Counted from the stretch's first letter, positions 10,698-22,859 are shown. The stretch is DNA of 64,000 nt from Ancylostoma caninum (GCA_037903475.1 JBAJFG010000073.1:1426001-1490000); one strand, 5' to 3'. Translations and numbers: made by a program. The notes: generated from the sequence alone by a model not told the origin.

Positions 10698-12584
10698 TAG
10701 AATGTGAAGAATGGAGTTGGCGAAGAAGAAAAAAACAGACCACAAGAAAAAACCACGTTGTTTAGGATGAAAAACACGAAAGAGCTAATAAATAAGTTCC
10801 ATCATGTTTTGCTAGTTGGAGACCCGCATGGATACCCGCTTCTAGAGAGGAAAAAGAGGAAAAACAACGTTCTGTCGATAAATTCTTCACAAAATATGTT
10901 CGAAAACTTTCATTCCGCGCTCCACATACCGAAAGCTGTGTCTACGAATCTTATCGGTGCGTCTCGGTCTTCCCAATTCCTGGTCGTTCATGAACACGAA
11001 TTTTACCCGTACGGTGACTAGGAAGATTCCCACCGGGAACCACCATCAGGGAGTACCCGTCACGCCCGTTCCCGTTCCCGCACGTTCATGAATACCAGCA
11101 CTGGTTCCGAAAATCAATTCGGTGTTCAGCAAGTGGTGAACCCTGAGTAGTCAGAAATCGAAGAAATAGCGTTGAGAGCATAGCAGATGCCGATAAGCAC
11201 AACTCGACTTAATTACACATGCTTAGTGAGCAATTAACATGAAGTGCTCTGTGTAAATGCTTCAAATCTTTCGACCTTATACGATAAAGGCTCACTGGGG
11301 TGAGAGAAGAAGAATCGTCGATGATTTCAAAAATCCACAACGTCCTTGAAGTAAAATCGATATTCGCTTCAAAAAGGCCTCATTTCAGAAAACTCGTCCA
11401 ACCGCACAACTCGGTGGCGAGTAGTCGGCTGAAGGACTACTACGGGCCTAGCTTTTTTCGCAATTTCTTTTTTTTTTGTCAAAAACTTAAGAAAGTATTC
11501 TGGTTCCGGTAAGCCATGAATACAACGGTGGAAAAAGCTAATGTGCATCTCACCAACCAGTGTCTCAGCATCTCGGTCTCGTTGAAATCCAAATGACGCC
11601 CAGTGACTCGCGTGAATTTTTGCCTGTCGTGAGTGCGGATAGTTGCACATTATGTGATACTGCTGCAAGTTTGTAATGCGAAATTGAAAATACCGGAACT
11701 GCAGAGACAGAAACAAATGAGACACAGTAGTGGAACTTAAGGCAAAGGGCACTACGGTTGAAACGTGATAATGAAATAATGGAAAGAAGGAGGCGTAGCG
11801 TTAGGTAGCAGCTGTCTACCAGCTTAGGTAATGGGTCGTGGGGGAGTCCTAGCCCGTATGATACTGTAGCTGGTTACCCAACGGCGTCCGCGCTCCTCAC
11901 TCAGAGATTCCGGAACGGCGAACGCAGGCCGAACGCAGGCCGAGCACGTTTCAACAGCAGTATATACCGCGAGGTGAAAGCTTATTTTGTCGCCCCACGA
12001 GCTGCGTTCGCCCCTAGAAGCTGTGTTTCGGGGGCGGTTTGCCTGTCTCAAACATAGGATCGCAGCTCTTTCTGGGCACAGGGCTGTGTTCGTACTGCAG
12101 ACTTGGGTAAGTGCATGCTTACCCAAGCTCATTCAAAAATAATAATTATTGCACTGGACCACGGTTTTACCCGGGCCTCAGCCAGCCTGACGAGTCTCGC
12201 TGGGCTTGCCTCCGCTGGAGCGGAGACACCACTAAACTTTGATGCTCAATCAGCGGCCTATATGTATACACCTCCCAAGGGGCGTGTCGCCACGTGGCAA
12301 GGAGCAGGCAGAACACAGGTTGAACTGCACCACAGTTCATCGGGCAAAAAACGCAGCCGAAACACGGGGTTTGCTGCTCTTAGCAGACGGAATGCAGCAG
12401 TTCTTCTTCTTGCAGCAATGTCTGCCTTCCATTTCTTGGGGGTGTGGCTTGCCAGGTTGTGCTGCGTTTGCCTTATCCAGTTATCTGAGCATGTACCGAA
12501 GCTGCTACGGTGGTTGGACTCGTCTGTGAACGCCGAAGAGGCGATTGCATTGCACCTTTCCATCTTCGTGGACTCAGAAATTCC
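10698..12584. other. No supported gene; one short palindrome at 12102-12127
   Basis: Open frames at 10704-11021, 11369-11752 and 12103-12603 lack homology that I recognise and lack splice support. Positions 12102-12127 form a palindrome with 10-bp arms cttgggtaag and cttacccaag around tgcatg. The flanking 11.9-12.5 kb is GC-richer than its surroundings and may be an unrecognised transposon remnant. Confidence 0.4.
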
Positions 12585-12830
12585 GAAAAAAAGTTTCGGC
12601 TGAATCTTAGTTCATGTTTGAGGTGCTAAACACGAATATCGTGTCCATTTTGAGACGTAACCCCACCTTTCTAAAGTTACAGTATGTGCACTTTGGCTAC
12701 GGTACCCCACCGAATGTTCTAAAATTTTTCATAGTGTGGTTGTTTTTGATGCTGGTCACGAATATCAACATTATTTTTCACCAGTCTGGCCGTCCGGCTG
12801 ACGCCGGACTTCCAGACTTTTCCTAATGCT
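12585..12830. repeat. Family B repeat, diverged partial copy
   Basis: It contains gaggtgctaaacacgaatatcgtg-type sequence with ccattttgagacgtaacccc, and then the tggtcacgaatatcaacatt block. The order is the same as in the copies at 8210-8587 and 41791-42342. The outer right arm is not recognisable. Confidence 0.6.
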
Positions 12831-13323
12831 CGCTTCGCAAGGCATGGCTTCATCCCTTATTTTTGCTATAATGTGTTCCACACCCTTTCCATTGCTTTTT
12901 CTCATGTAAAAATGCACTTATCAAGGAGGATCAACATTCTCGAAGCAATTTTATCATTTGTTCAACTGAAAATGCTTTTCGTAACTATATATAACCGGTT
13001 CAACCTGGATTGACCGCAGAAAATGGTCTATCATTCTTTGTTTGTTATAAGTGGTCAAGTGATAAGAGTCAGTTAGAACATATAAAAGTGGAAGGTGCGG
13101 TGTGTTCATAAACAAATGAGAAGAGAAGAAGGCGGGGGAGGACGTAAGGAGGAAGGATTCACACGGATTGCATACTAATCCGCGCAGTGGTCTGACATCT
13201 AGTTTTTTTTTTACGATTGATGTTAGACGCGAATCGATTTAACAAATATGGACCTAACTCATGACATTTGGACACCGGCGCACCCCTACTACATCGGTAG
13301 CTATATTTTCAGGCGCTCCTCCA
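12831..13323. other. No supported gene
   Basis: This is A/T-rich sequence leading into the minisatellite, with no feature that I can support. Confidence 0.4.
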
Positions 13324-15075
13324 CTTTTTAGCGCAGGCGCAGCCCTATCACAGCAGTGGACCCGTCTCCCCCCATTTTGGGCGCCGGTGCACCCTTATCA
13401 CAGCAGTGGACCCGTCTCCCCCCACTTTGGGCGCCGGTGCACCCTTATCACAGCAGTGGACCCGTCTCCCCCCACTTTGGGCGCCGGTGCACCCTTATCA
13501 CAGCAGTGGACCCGTCTCCCCCCACTTTGGGCGCCGGTGCACCCTTATCACAGCAGTGGACCCGTCTCCCCCCACTTTGGGCGCCGGTGCACCCTTATCA
13601 CAGCAGTGGACCCGTCTCCCCCCACTTTGGGCGCCGGTGCACCCTTATCACAGCAGTGGACCCGTCTCCCCCCACTTTGGGCGCCGGTGCACCCTTATCA
13701 CAGCAGTGGACCCGTCTCCCCCCACTTTGGGCGCCGGTGCACCCTTATCACAGCAGTGGACTCGTCTCCCCCCACTTTGGGCGCCGTGCACCCTTATCAC
13801 AGCAGTGGACCCGTCTCCCCCCACTTTGGGCGCCGGTGCACCCTTATCACAGCAGTGGACCCGTCTCCCCCCACTTTGGGCGCCGGTGCACCCTTATCAC
13901 AGCAGTGGACTCGTCTCCCCCCACTTTGGGCTCCGGCGCACCCTTATCACAGCAGTGGACCCGTCTCCCCCCACTTTGGGCGCCGGCACGCACCCGGGGC
14001 ACGCACCCTTATCACAGCCGTGGACCCGTCTCCCCCCACTTTGGGCGCCGTTTATCACAGGTGGACCCGTCCCCTTTTGGGCGCCGGCGCACCCTTATCA
14101 CAGCAGTGGACCCGTCTCCCCCACTTTGGGCGCCGGCGCACCCTTATCACAGCAGTGGACCCGTCTCCCCCCACTTTGGGCGCCGGTGCACCCGTCTACC
14201 CTTATCACAGCAGTGGACCCGTCTCCCCCCACTTTGGGCGCCGACCACCCTTATCACAGCAGTGGACCGTCTCCCCCACTTTGGGCGCCGGCGCACCCTT
14301 ATCACAGCAGTGGACCCGTCTCCCCCCACTTTGGGCGCCGGTTATCACAGCACCCGTCTCGGTGCACCCTTATCACAGCAGTGGACCCGTCTCCCCCCAC
14401 TTTGGGCGCCGGTGCACCCTTATCACAGCAGTGGACCCGTCTCCCCCACTTTGGGCGCCGGTGCACCCTTGTCACAGCAGTGGACCCGTCTCCCCCCACT
14501 TTGGGCGCCGGTGCACCCTTATCACAGCAGTGGACTCGTCTCCCCCCACTTTGGGCGCCAGTGCACCCTTATCACAGCAGTGGACCCGTCTCCCCCCACT
14601 TTGGGCGCCGGTGCACCCTTATCACAGCAGTGGACTCGTCTCCCCCCACTTTGGGCGCCGGTGCACCCTTATCACAGCCGTGGACCCGTCTCCCCCCACT
14701 TTGGGCCCGGCGCACCCTTATCATAGCCGTGGACCCGTCTCCCCCCACTTCGGGCGCCGGTGCACCCTTATCACAGCCGTGGACCCGTCTCCCCCCACTT
14801 TGAGCGCCGACGCACCCTTATCACACCGTTGGACCCGACTCCAGGCGATTCCCCACTTTTGGACGCCGGCGCACCCTTATCACACCCTTGGACCCGACTC
14901 CAGGCGTTTCCCCACTTTTGAACGCCGGCGCACCCTTATCACACCGTTGGACCCGACTCCAGGCGTTTCCCCACTTTTGGACGCCGGCGCACCCTTATCA
15001 CACCATTGGACCCGACTCCAGGTGTTTCCCCTCTTTCGGACCCGACTCCAGGTGTTTCCCCTCTTTCGGACCCGT
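13324..15075 (+). repeat. GC-rich minisatellite, 50-bp unit changing to about 59 bp
   Basis: About 30 units of 50 bp run from 13324 to about 14820. Each reads ggtgcacccttatcacagca, then gtggacccgtct, then a C-tract and actttgggcgcc. Near-identical units alternate with damaged ones, especially at 13990-14360. After 14820 the unit becomes about 59 bp, gaining gactccaggcgtttcc. The unit has no stop in any frame on the plus strand, and 50 is not a multiple of 3. This is why three long overlapping frames (up to 612 codons) exist; they are repeat artefacts, not genes. Confidence 0.95.
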
Positions 15076-15119
15076 TGTAGAGCATTTTCTTCGATCTAGG
15101 CCACGCCCTCGAATTTCGT

Positions 15120-15166
15120 TTCACACACACTGACTGACTGACACACACACGCACACACACACGTGA
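15120..15166. repeat. CA-rich microsatellite
   Basis: Imperfect (CA)n and (CTGA)n repeats directly follow the minisatellite. Confidence 0.8.
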
Positions 15167-15271
15167 CAGACTAAGCCCTTTATTATAAGTCATGATCACT
15201 TTGTCGATTCCCTTCTCTTCCCAAAATCGACATTTTCTCTCAATTCTGCCTTACCTAACATATCCTAGAAA

Positions 15272-15367
15272 ATTCACGGTACAAAACGAATACGATATTG
15301 GTGTTCAGCACCTCCTTGTACCAAGTTTCAACCAAAAAATTTTCTCGAAATATCGAAATTTTGGGTC
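15272..15367. repeat. Family B repeat, one end only
   Basis: It contains gaatacgatattggtgttcagcacctcc followed by caaccaaaaaattttctcg and tttgggtcct. This matches the right terminal arm of the copy at 41791-42342. The rest of the element is absent, possibly removed or displaced by the adjoining LINE. Confidence 0.65.
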
Positions 15368-15373
15368 CTTGAG

Positions 15374-18003
15374 TTGCGCTTCACTGGTACGACAGCGCTA
15401 GTGAGGACGAGGTCTGAGAGGTTATCTAGGCTGCCTAAAACCAGAAGGACCATGATGACGGTCTGTACCTTCAGTGCACGCACGCTTGCATTGGAAGCTT
15501 CCATCGAGGATTTGATGATGCAGGCCAGGAAGATCAGGTACGACGTCATCGCACTGATCGAGACGAAAACACACCGGCCACTGAATGCCACCTTCGACAC
15601 AAGCGAACTGTTCCTTGGAACCTGCGACAATAGAGGAGTTGATGGAGTCGGCGTCTTCGTCAACACGAACTTGGTCATGAACATCGATTCGTTCGAACAA
15701 CTGACGACCCCGAATCGGATGTTTGCGACTGAGAAGATGCGGATCAATGCCCGCCGTGACAATCGCCTACGCTCCAACATCCTGCTACGAGGAAGAGGAG
15801 TTTGAGGCCTTCTATGTGGACTTGGAGCAGTTCTACAGGGAAGATCACACTTTCTTTAACGTCATCGTTGGCGACTTCAACGCCAAGGTCGGCTCTAGGA
15901 GAACTCCTGAAGAACTTCACATCGGTACCCACGGCCTACCGTGGAACGAACAGGGAGAGAGGCTGTCTGAGTTCATCATGACGACGAAGACCATCCATGG
16001 TAACTCACAATTTCAGAAGCTAACCTCCCTTCGATGGACGTGGGAGTCACATGGTAGAGGGTACCATAACGAAATTGACCACATCATCGTCCATCAAAGG
16101 TTCTGCCTGACCGACGTCGGTGTTGTACCGAAGTTCCACACCGGATCAGGACATCATCTCCTTCGCGCTATGTTCTTCTTTTTGCGCAGAGGAGAGATAG
16201 CCGCGAAATTCAAGAAGTGGAGTCCCAAACCCGTCATCAATTGGGGTCTCTTCACTTCGTCAGCTGGCTTTAGGGAAGACGCGTTTGTCGACAACATCGA
16301 CGAGGAGTACGATCGGCTTGTTCAGCACCTCCGCGAAAGCGCAGAGAAAGCCGAGGGTTCAAGAGCCACCAAGAGACGCCTGTCTTACGAGACCCTCGAC
16401 CTGATAGGCCAGTGTGGAGCCGCGAGAGCAGCAGGCAACTACCGGGTAACGTCCTAGCTCGCCAAACGGAGTAGAGAAGCGATAAAAGAAGACCTTAAGG
16501 AGAGACGAGCAGCAGTGTTGGCCGAAGCCGCAGGGGCAGAGAAAAGCATCCGCTGCGCCCGCCGAGACTTTGCCAACCGCAAGGCCAAGATGTCCGCCCT
16601 TCGGCGCTCAGATGAACAATTTCTTCCTCGAGAGGGGTGAAGGAAAAGATCATCTACGACTTCTACTCGTATCTCTCCGATAGCCACGTCCACCTCTCTC
16701 AATGTCATCTCAAGAAGGATGGGTATGTTGTCCCATCGGTTATCCTTCCGAAGTCAACATGCCATCAAGTCGGTAAAGAAACGTACAGCACCGGGTCCTG
16801 ACAAGATTTGACCAGAACATCTGAAGAGCCTACCGCCAGTTCTCCTCAACACGTTGGCTAGGCTTTTCACGCGATGCTTGTCTGTATTCAAGGCACCCAA
16901 CCAATGGAAGACCAGCAGGGCCGTGCTGCTGTTCAAGAAGGGAGACCCGCAGGACATCGGCAATTATCGCTCTATCTGCCTACTGTCCGTTGGTTGTCTA
17001 CAAGCTTTTCATGCGAGTGATCGTAAACAGACTCGAAAGGACACTAGATGAAGGACAGCTGTGCGAGAAAGCAGGGTGTCGAAAAGGATTCAGTACGATC
17101 GACCAGATACACGTCATCACTAGACTCATCGAGGTCGCCAAACTATTCAGCGCCACTCTTGGGGACGTCATGCGAAAACTAAAATGGGATTGCATGGTGA
17201 TGCAAGTTGATAGCCGGCGACTTAACCTTCTTCGCTTCGCTGACGACATCGTCCTTATAACGCCAAACATCAGCGAAGCGGAACGGATGCTAGCTGTCTT
17301 CGACGACGCATGTGGGAAGATTGGTCTCCAACTGAATCTGACGAAGACGATGTTCATGAGAAAGGGATGGGTCCCGAATGCCCCATTCTCGCTCAAAGGA
17401 ACGACCATATCCGAATGCTCCAGCTACGTATATCTAGGTCGGGAACTCAACATGCTGAATGACCTCGCTCTATAGCTAAGCAGGAGGAAACGAGCGGCTT
17501 CGGGAGCTTACAAGAGCATCGAGGACGTAGTGAAGAAGACGAAGAGCACCAGGCTCCGTGGCCACCTCTTCAATGCAACGGTTCTTCCTGCTTTGACGTA
17601 CTCCTCAGAAACCTGGGCGCTGCGCAAGCAGGATGAGAACGTGGTCAGCGTCGTCGAACGCTCTATCGAGAAGGTGATGCTAGGAATAACCCGCCTCACG
17701 CAAGTGAAGGCAGGAATACGAAGTTTAACCCTGCGTTAACAGTTGAAGATCAGAGATGCTGCCGCGTACGCCAGGACAAGAGCCGTCAGCGACCAGACTC
17801 CACGGGACGTTAAGCGCACGATAGAAAGACCACCGACTCGATGGTCAGACTTCTTCACGAAGTCCTTCAAGGAAAGATACAATGCTCTTCGTGTCCCTCG
17901 AACAGACAGAATCCATTGGACGACTCTGGCACGCGAGAGGGATAAATGGATGGATTGCTGTCGCCCGCTCGGTATATCCGAAGATCGACGGGAGTCAAGG
18001 TGA
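15374..18003 (+). pseudogene. RTE-type LINE, dead copy (endonuclease plus reverse transcriptase)
   Basis: Broken frames together span an AP-endonuclease-like domain, a reverse transcriptase and the usual C-terminal tail of an RTE-clade LINE. Seen in order are TFSARTL (15460s), IETKT, GDFNAK (about 15870), NEIDH and TGSGHH, then APGP-type RT sequence, NYRSICLLS, GFSTID, FADDIV (about 17240), YVYLGRE and RWSDFF. Endonuclease positions usually Asn (TFNAR) and Asp (SDH) are Ser and Gly here. Between GFSTID and FADDIV the catalytic palm segment carrying motifs A and B is missing. At least three frame changes and internal stops (for example 16457 and 17473) complete the decay. It was certainly immobile by its own protein. 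The ends are approximate. Confidence 0.9.
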
Positions 18004-18106
18004 TCAATGTGATTAGGGTTGCCTTAATTGCCTAGCGGATATTCGGTAAGACAATAGGGTGATGATAAGGAGTGATGTGTACATGGAATATAAAATACTG
18101 ATATTA

Positions 18107-19075
18107 TTAGGTTGGTGCAAAAATAATGCGCGTTTTTCGTTGCTTCATCTCCGGTGCAGAAAACTTCTGGTGTTTCTTATCATCGGTTTGAAAAGTTGAC
18201 CATGGTTTTGTAGCAAATTTCATGGCCTTTTCGAACATATCATGCATTTTGGGCGAAGTTCATGTGTTTGGTGAATTTTTAGTTGTGGAACGAAGGGCGC
18301 CAAAACAATTTTTTTGCCAAACTCACTTCTGCGAGCTAAAACTCGCTGGCATCACAGCAGAAACCGCTCGAAATACCACCATAGTTTTGGCGAAGGTAGT
18401 GGGAGCGAATGCATTTCGCTGAGCTGCTTCCGGATTTTTCGGCTTGGTGTGCCTCGCTTCGAAAGTAAGGAATGTTGCATAGGTCTTCCTGGGCTGGGAT
18501 TCATGAAACGATAACCAAGCAAACCAGGGATGGCTAGCGTGATTGGTTATCGTACTGACTACGTAGTGCTAAGAGAGCGCAGACAGCAAAACTTAGTTTG
18601 CTAGCCTGGGTTTGCTTGGTTATCGTTTTATGAATCCCAGCCCTGGGGTTTGCGATCCCCAACTGATAACAGTTATCAAAGAGCACCCATCCAAAACAAC
18701 ATATTTTGTTTCGCAGAACCGGTAATTGCCGTCAAACCATCCCTTTCCTTAGCAAGAATCGGAGGATGAAAAAGCTCGACGAGTAGATGTCGCGCATACT
18801 GATCGAATACCAAATTGATCCTTGTTAAGAGGTCTGCTTCGCGCTTTTGTAGTGAAAGAAATGCGCCCAAACAGTCGGTCGCTTAGTAATTAAGTATGAA
18901 GTATAGACCCTCTTCGACAAAATGAGGTGCCTTGCTCAACTGTTGGACGAGGAAGATGCACCGAAACACTTCCAGAAACTGAAGCAACACCAAAATAAGG
19001 TCACGGTGACTTTGTGGTGACCTGCTGCAAAAATTGCTCATTGCAGCTCATTCATTCTTCCTAATCTGGTAAGTA
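18107..19075 (+). mobile_element. Mariner relic, 5' terminal repeat and transposase fragment
   Basis: It starts, after a TA at 18105-18106, with ttaggttggtgcaaaaataa, a classic mariner terminal sequence. About 800 bp later (18930-19070) a plus-strand frame reads DEEDAPKHFQKLK and then NKVTVTLW-stop-PAAKIAHCS. This matches the mariner transposase block around the VTVWWSA motif, with a stop after the first Trp. No right terminal repeat is visible, so the 3' end is lost. A 156-bp inverted-repeat element (18491-18646) is inserted inside. Confidence 0.75.
18491..18646. repeat. Small inverted-repeat MITE (family C), nested in the mariner relic
   Basis: The left arm ggctgggattcatgaaacga taaccaagcaaacc is matched by an inverted right arm ending tatgaatcccagccc, with arms of about 40 bp. 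A diverged relative lies at 23390-23551. It is non-coding and lies within the 18107-19075 mariner copy, so it is the younger insertion. Confidence 0.75.
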
Positions 19076-20410
19076 CTTCCAAGATGTAAATGAAATAAAT
19101 TAGGAACTTCATTGTGTGACCCTAGCGTTCCTGAATAAAATGGATTCTTCACATCTTCACGGCACGGTCCATGCACACCCTGCACTACAGATACTTCACA
19201 GTTTGGAGCAACTGAGCTAGGAAGCTCGGACTCTTACATCATAATCAGCAGTCTTCTCGCTCACCGACTACCACTTCCCCGAGAATTATATAATTATTAA
19301 ATTTTTTGATTAAAAAGAATGAAAATGGCAATTTCTAACGGAAAAAAATTCTCAGAGAAAGGCCGCAATAATCACGCAAAACAATAAAGGATTGAAAATA
19401 CGAGCTCCTGAGAACTAACTCGTTTTCTGCTGCGATGCTTCCGACGGCCTCGACGTTCTGAATGCCTTCTTTCTGAACGATCTGACTCACTGGAACATAA
19501 ATTATAATGAAACTGGAGGTTTCTACGTTGCTGTTGCATGCTCATATTTGGTTGATTCCAAAGTTTCGTCTGTTTCTCTTAAACTCTTAAAGTAAAACTT
19601 CGTCTGTTTCTCTTAAACTACACGAACTAAAACTATAACTTTCTTCAGATGTAGCATTTCATGTGAATATGTACAGAGACCTGGAGCAGACATTCAGGGC
19701 CGAAACTATGTAAACTAGATGCAGTTAGAAGCTGTGAGCTTCCTGCAAATGTATAGGGACACCATGTCTGCTATTCTGCGCTACGAGTGATTCTTTGAAA
19801 TGATGTAATTGATGCAGCCCGGTACGACACCACTCACTGTTTTTGGCCGAAGATGATGCCACTGATATCATTATCTGCTGCAGCTACAATGGTCACGTCT
19901 GATAAACGCAAATAGGCTGTCTTAAGAAATTACTGGTCTAGAGCCCAATGATCTACTCTGAATTACTGATTCTGAAGAGATCATCGCTACAGTTGAGAGG
20001 TTTGAACAGGAAAGCAGTGATCTTCACTAATGTGACCCACAACCAATCGACTGTTTGCGTGCAAATATATGTATAGGTTGTGCCGTCATTGTACTGTACT
20101 TGTACCTTTTCCTTCTCATTCGTTATCTGTGATCTCGAACGAATCTTTAACTATTTTATTGACTTCTTCTGCTTGTTAATAAAATTTATTGTTTTTTTTT
20201 GTGTTTTTTTCGCTCCGCAAATGTTAACCCCCGGTTCTATCTTGTAGTCTTCCGGCCACAAAGATAACTTGCGGGCCGAACGAAAAAGGGGGCCCTTGCA
20301 AACCATCGAAGGCAAACCGAACAACAATAGTTCGGTTCTCTTCCCCCACCTTTTTTTCCGAGCAGTGAGACTCAGGTGTTTGCACCGTGTGGTCTCTCTG
20401 CTTTTCGACC
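19076..20410. other. No supported gene
   Basis: This is A/T-rich sequence with a few CT-rich splice-like tracts but no open frame of note. Positions 19559-19622 hold a short direct repeat (cttcgtctgtttctcttaaa twice). Confidence 0.4.
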
Positions 20411-20484
20411 AGCGGTAGGTGGCGTTGTGGTAAGGCATTGGCTGGGCCGTTCGCCAGGAGTTGCTGTGTTTGTATCAGAGTAGC
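20411..20484 (+). other. Possible tRNA-derived (SINE-like) sequence
   Basis: Ggtggcgttgtggtaaggc resembles a pol III A box in a tRNA D-arm, and tgtttgtatca about 40 bp on resembles a weak B box. No proper cloverleaf forms. It lies just upstream of the truncated LINE at 20563 and could be its 5' neighbour by chance. Confidence 0.2.
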
Positions 20485-20562
20485 TCTTCACGGATCTCCA
20501 TGAGGCAATTTTCTGGCAGTATCGATCGATTACGCAGTAGCGCAATCGATTGATAGAAGGCT

Positions 20563-22280
20563 GTGGCTGCCACGAAGGCTGAGCACTACGACAATGTTAG
20601 CAAGAAGCTAGATGAGAAAGATGGCGGAGAACGCCTCATCTTCCGACTGGCGAGGTCTCGCCAGCGGCAGGCCGAAGACGTCGAAAAGTTCTACGGAGTT
20701 AACGACGAACAAGATCATCTCATAACAGACCGCAAGAAGGCAACGAAGAGGTGGTGTGACTACTTCGAGAAAATCTCAGAAGAATTCAGCCAACCATCCA
20801 TTCCACAGCTACCACCGACTTGCGGTCCCATCCGGTCGTTCACGAATGAAACGATGGCTGCGCTAAAGCGGATGAAGCGGAAAAGCGACGGGTCCTGATG
20901 ATGTCCCGGCTGAACTATGGAAGTCAAGACACTGGAACCCAGCTGAATGGTTGACGGCGTTCTTCAACCAGGTCATTGCAGAGAAGAAGACCCCTGTGGA
21001 TTGGCAGAAGAGCACCACAATCCCGATCTGGAAGAGGAAAGGCAACCCTGCGGATTGCTCAAGATATCGGCCAATACGTCTGCTGTCCCACAGTGTGAAG
21101 ATATTCGAACACATTATCGACCGTCGAATACGCGTCATCATCAGAGTTACCATGAACCAGTGTGGTTTCGTTGCCAACTGCGGAACTACGGATGCAACCA
21201 ATCAGGCACGACTGATGATCGAGAAACACCGCGAGAAGCAGAAGCCACTGCATCTAGCATTCCTCCATCTGGAGAAAGCCTTCGACCGCGTGCCGCATGA
21301 AGTCATCTGGTACGCGTTGCGGTGGCACGGCGTTCCTGAGGAGCTCATTGAGTGGGTTAGAATTCTCTACGCGGACCCAAGGAGTCGAGTGCAGGCGGCC
21401 GCGGGCACGTCAGCAGAATTTCTCATCTCCGTAGGTGTACATCAAGGATCAGCCCTCTCACCGCTTCTCTTCGTCGTCGTCATGGACGCTGTTACAGGAG
21501 ACCTCCAGAGTCCGACGCCATGGACTCTGCTATATGCAGATGACGTCATGCTCGAGTCTGAACAAAGAGAGGACCTTGAACAACAGACGCAGGTCTGGAG
21601 CGAACGTCTAGCTCGGTTCGGTCTTCGTCCCAACGTCAAAAAGACTGAGTATATGACGACCGATATGAAAGAGCTCACTACCATTCAGGTTGTTGGCAGT
21701 GACCTTCCGAAAACTGACTATTTCAAATATCTCGGCTCAACACTCTAAGCCGATGGCAACCTAGAGCATGAAGTCGTGGCTCCCGTCAAAGCTGCATGGT
21801 TGAAGTGGCGCTCAATGACGGGAGTGCTATGCGACAAGAAGATCCCGGACCGCTTCAAGTCGAAGGTGTATCGAGCAGTCATTAGACTAGTGGCACTGTA
21901 TGGTGCAGAATGTTGGCCAGCCATCAAGGAAGTGGAACGCCGCCTGGGTGTTGTGGAAATGAAGATGTTACGATGGATGGCTGTTGTCACGCGTGTGGAC
22001 CGCATACGTAATAAAAAGATCCGAGAGCGGTTCGGCATCGCCACGATTGCTCACAAGCTCCGTGAAACCCGCCTTAGATGGTACGGCCATGTTCAACAAA
22101 GACACCGTCTGCAAAGTAGGCCCTTGATTTTGAGGTACCAGGAAAGGACGCCCGAAGCAATGATGGCTGGATACACTGCATGCCGATCTGAAGCATGTGG
22201 GCGCCCATCCAGACCAGGCGTATGATAGAGCGAAATGGCGTCAGAAGATCAGGAGAGCGGACCCCGCCAACGAAGGGGAC
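20563..22280 (+). pseudogene. Second RTE-type LINE, 5' truncated reverse transcriptase
   Basis: Only the reverse transcriptase half remains. Frames carry RWCDYFEKIS, PDDVPAELW (after a frame change near 20890), IPIWKRKG, YRPIRLLS, LEKAFDRVPHEV (about 21270), HQGSALSPLLF, LLYADDVML (about 21530) and FKYLGSTL, then a stop at 21748. The C-terminal domain follows in another frame (ECWPAIKEVERRL, RWYGHVQQR). The residue usually Asp three before EKAFD is His (FLHLEKAFD), so motif A has lost its catalytic acid. The YADD motif is intact. It belongs to a different subfamily from the 15374-18003 copy. No endonuclease domain is present upstream. Confidence 0.88.
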
Positions 22281-22859
22281 AAACGCTGATGAAGAAGATG
22301 AAGAAGATTGCCATGTTATCGCAATGATTATGCATGTTATGGATCGCTGTCACACGGAGCTTATCGCCCGTACTCTCGCTGATGTACCCAAGACGAACTG
22401 GTGATGTGAATAATAGCGATTGTGGAAACGATGGCTATCGATCGCCACGCCACATCAGTTATCATCTCTCTCACGTCTCAAGTCTCCTCATTCACTTTAT
22501 CCATGTGGCGATCGCGACAACAACCGGCTGTAATGGAGATTACCACGATTGCTGGCAAAGCGCTGGGATGGTCGAATCCGACCGGATCGGTCTCCGATGC
22601 ACTATAAATATAGCCATACCCAGACATTTTCTCAGACAATTGCTGCGGCCGACCCGCACTACCAGCTATGCGGCTGCTGATCACGAGAAATGCCGTTTGG
22701 ACAACTTTGCCTGGCTGCCCTACCATTAATTTACATGTTTTGTCAGGATATAAACGAGCTGCAAATGATAACAGCTAGCATGGGTATATAAGCGAAAGAG
22801 AAGGGTAAGCATCATTCAGAGGCAGGGAAGAGGAACCGACACGGTGGGGATGTACAATA
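22281..22859. other. Possible LINE 3' flank; family D fragment
   Basis: Open frames at 22334-22729 look incidental. Positions 22575-22606 (tccgaccggatcggtctccg then atgcactata) match one arm of the 24037-24165 element. Confidence 0.4.

Noticed and set aside
12102..12127. Cttgggtaag motif as an SL RNA gene
   Set aside because: It resembles the end of a nematode spliced leader only by chance; it is a 26-bp palindrome without an Sm site or snRNA structure.
13261..15133. Three overlapping forward frames of 612, 456 and 465 codons, plus minus-strand frames
   Set aside because: All are products of a 50-bp tandem unit without stops; the same peptide cycles through every frame. There are no splice sites and no plausible protein.
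20411..20484. tRNA gene
   Set aside because: A and B box-like words occur but the acceptor and T stems do not pair; at best a decayed tRNA-derived repeat.
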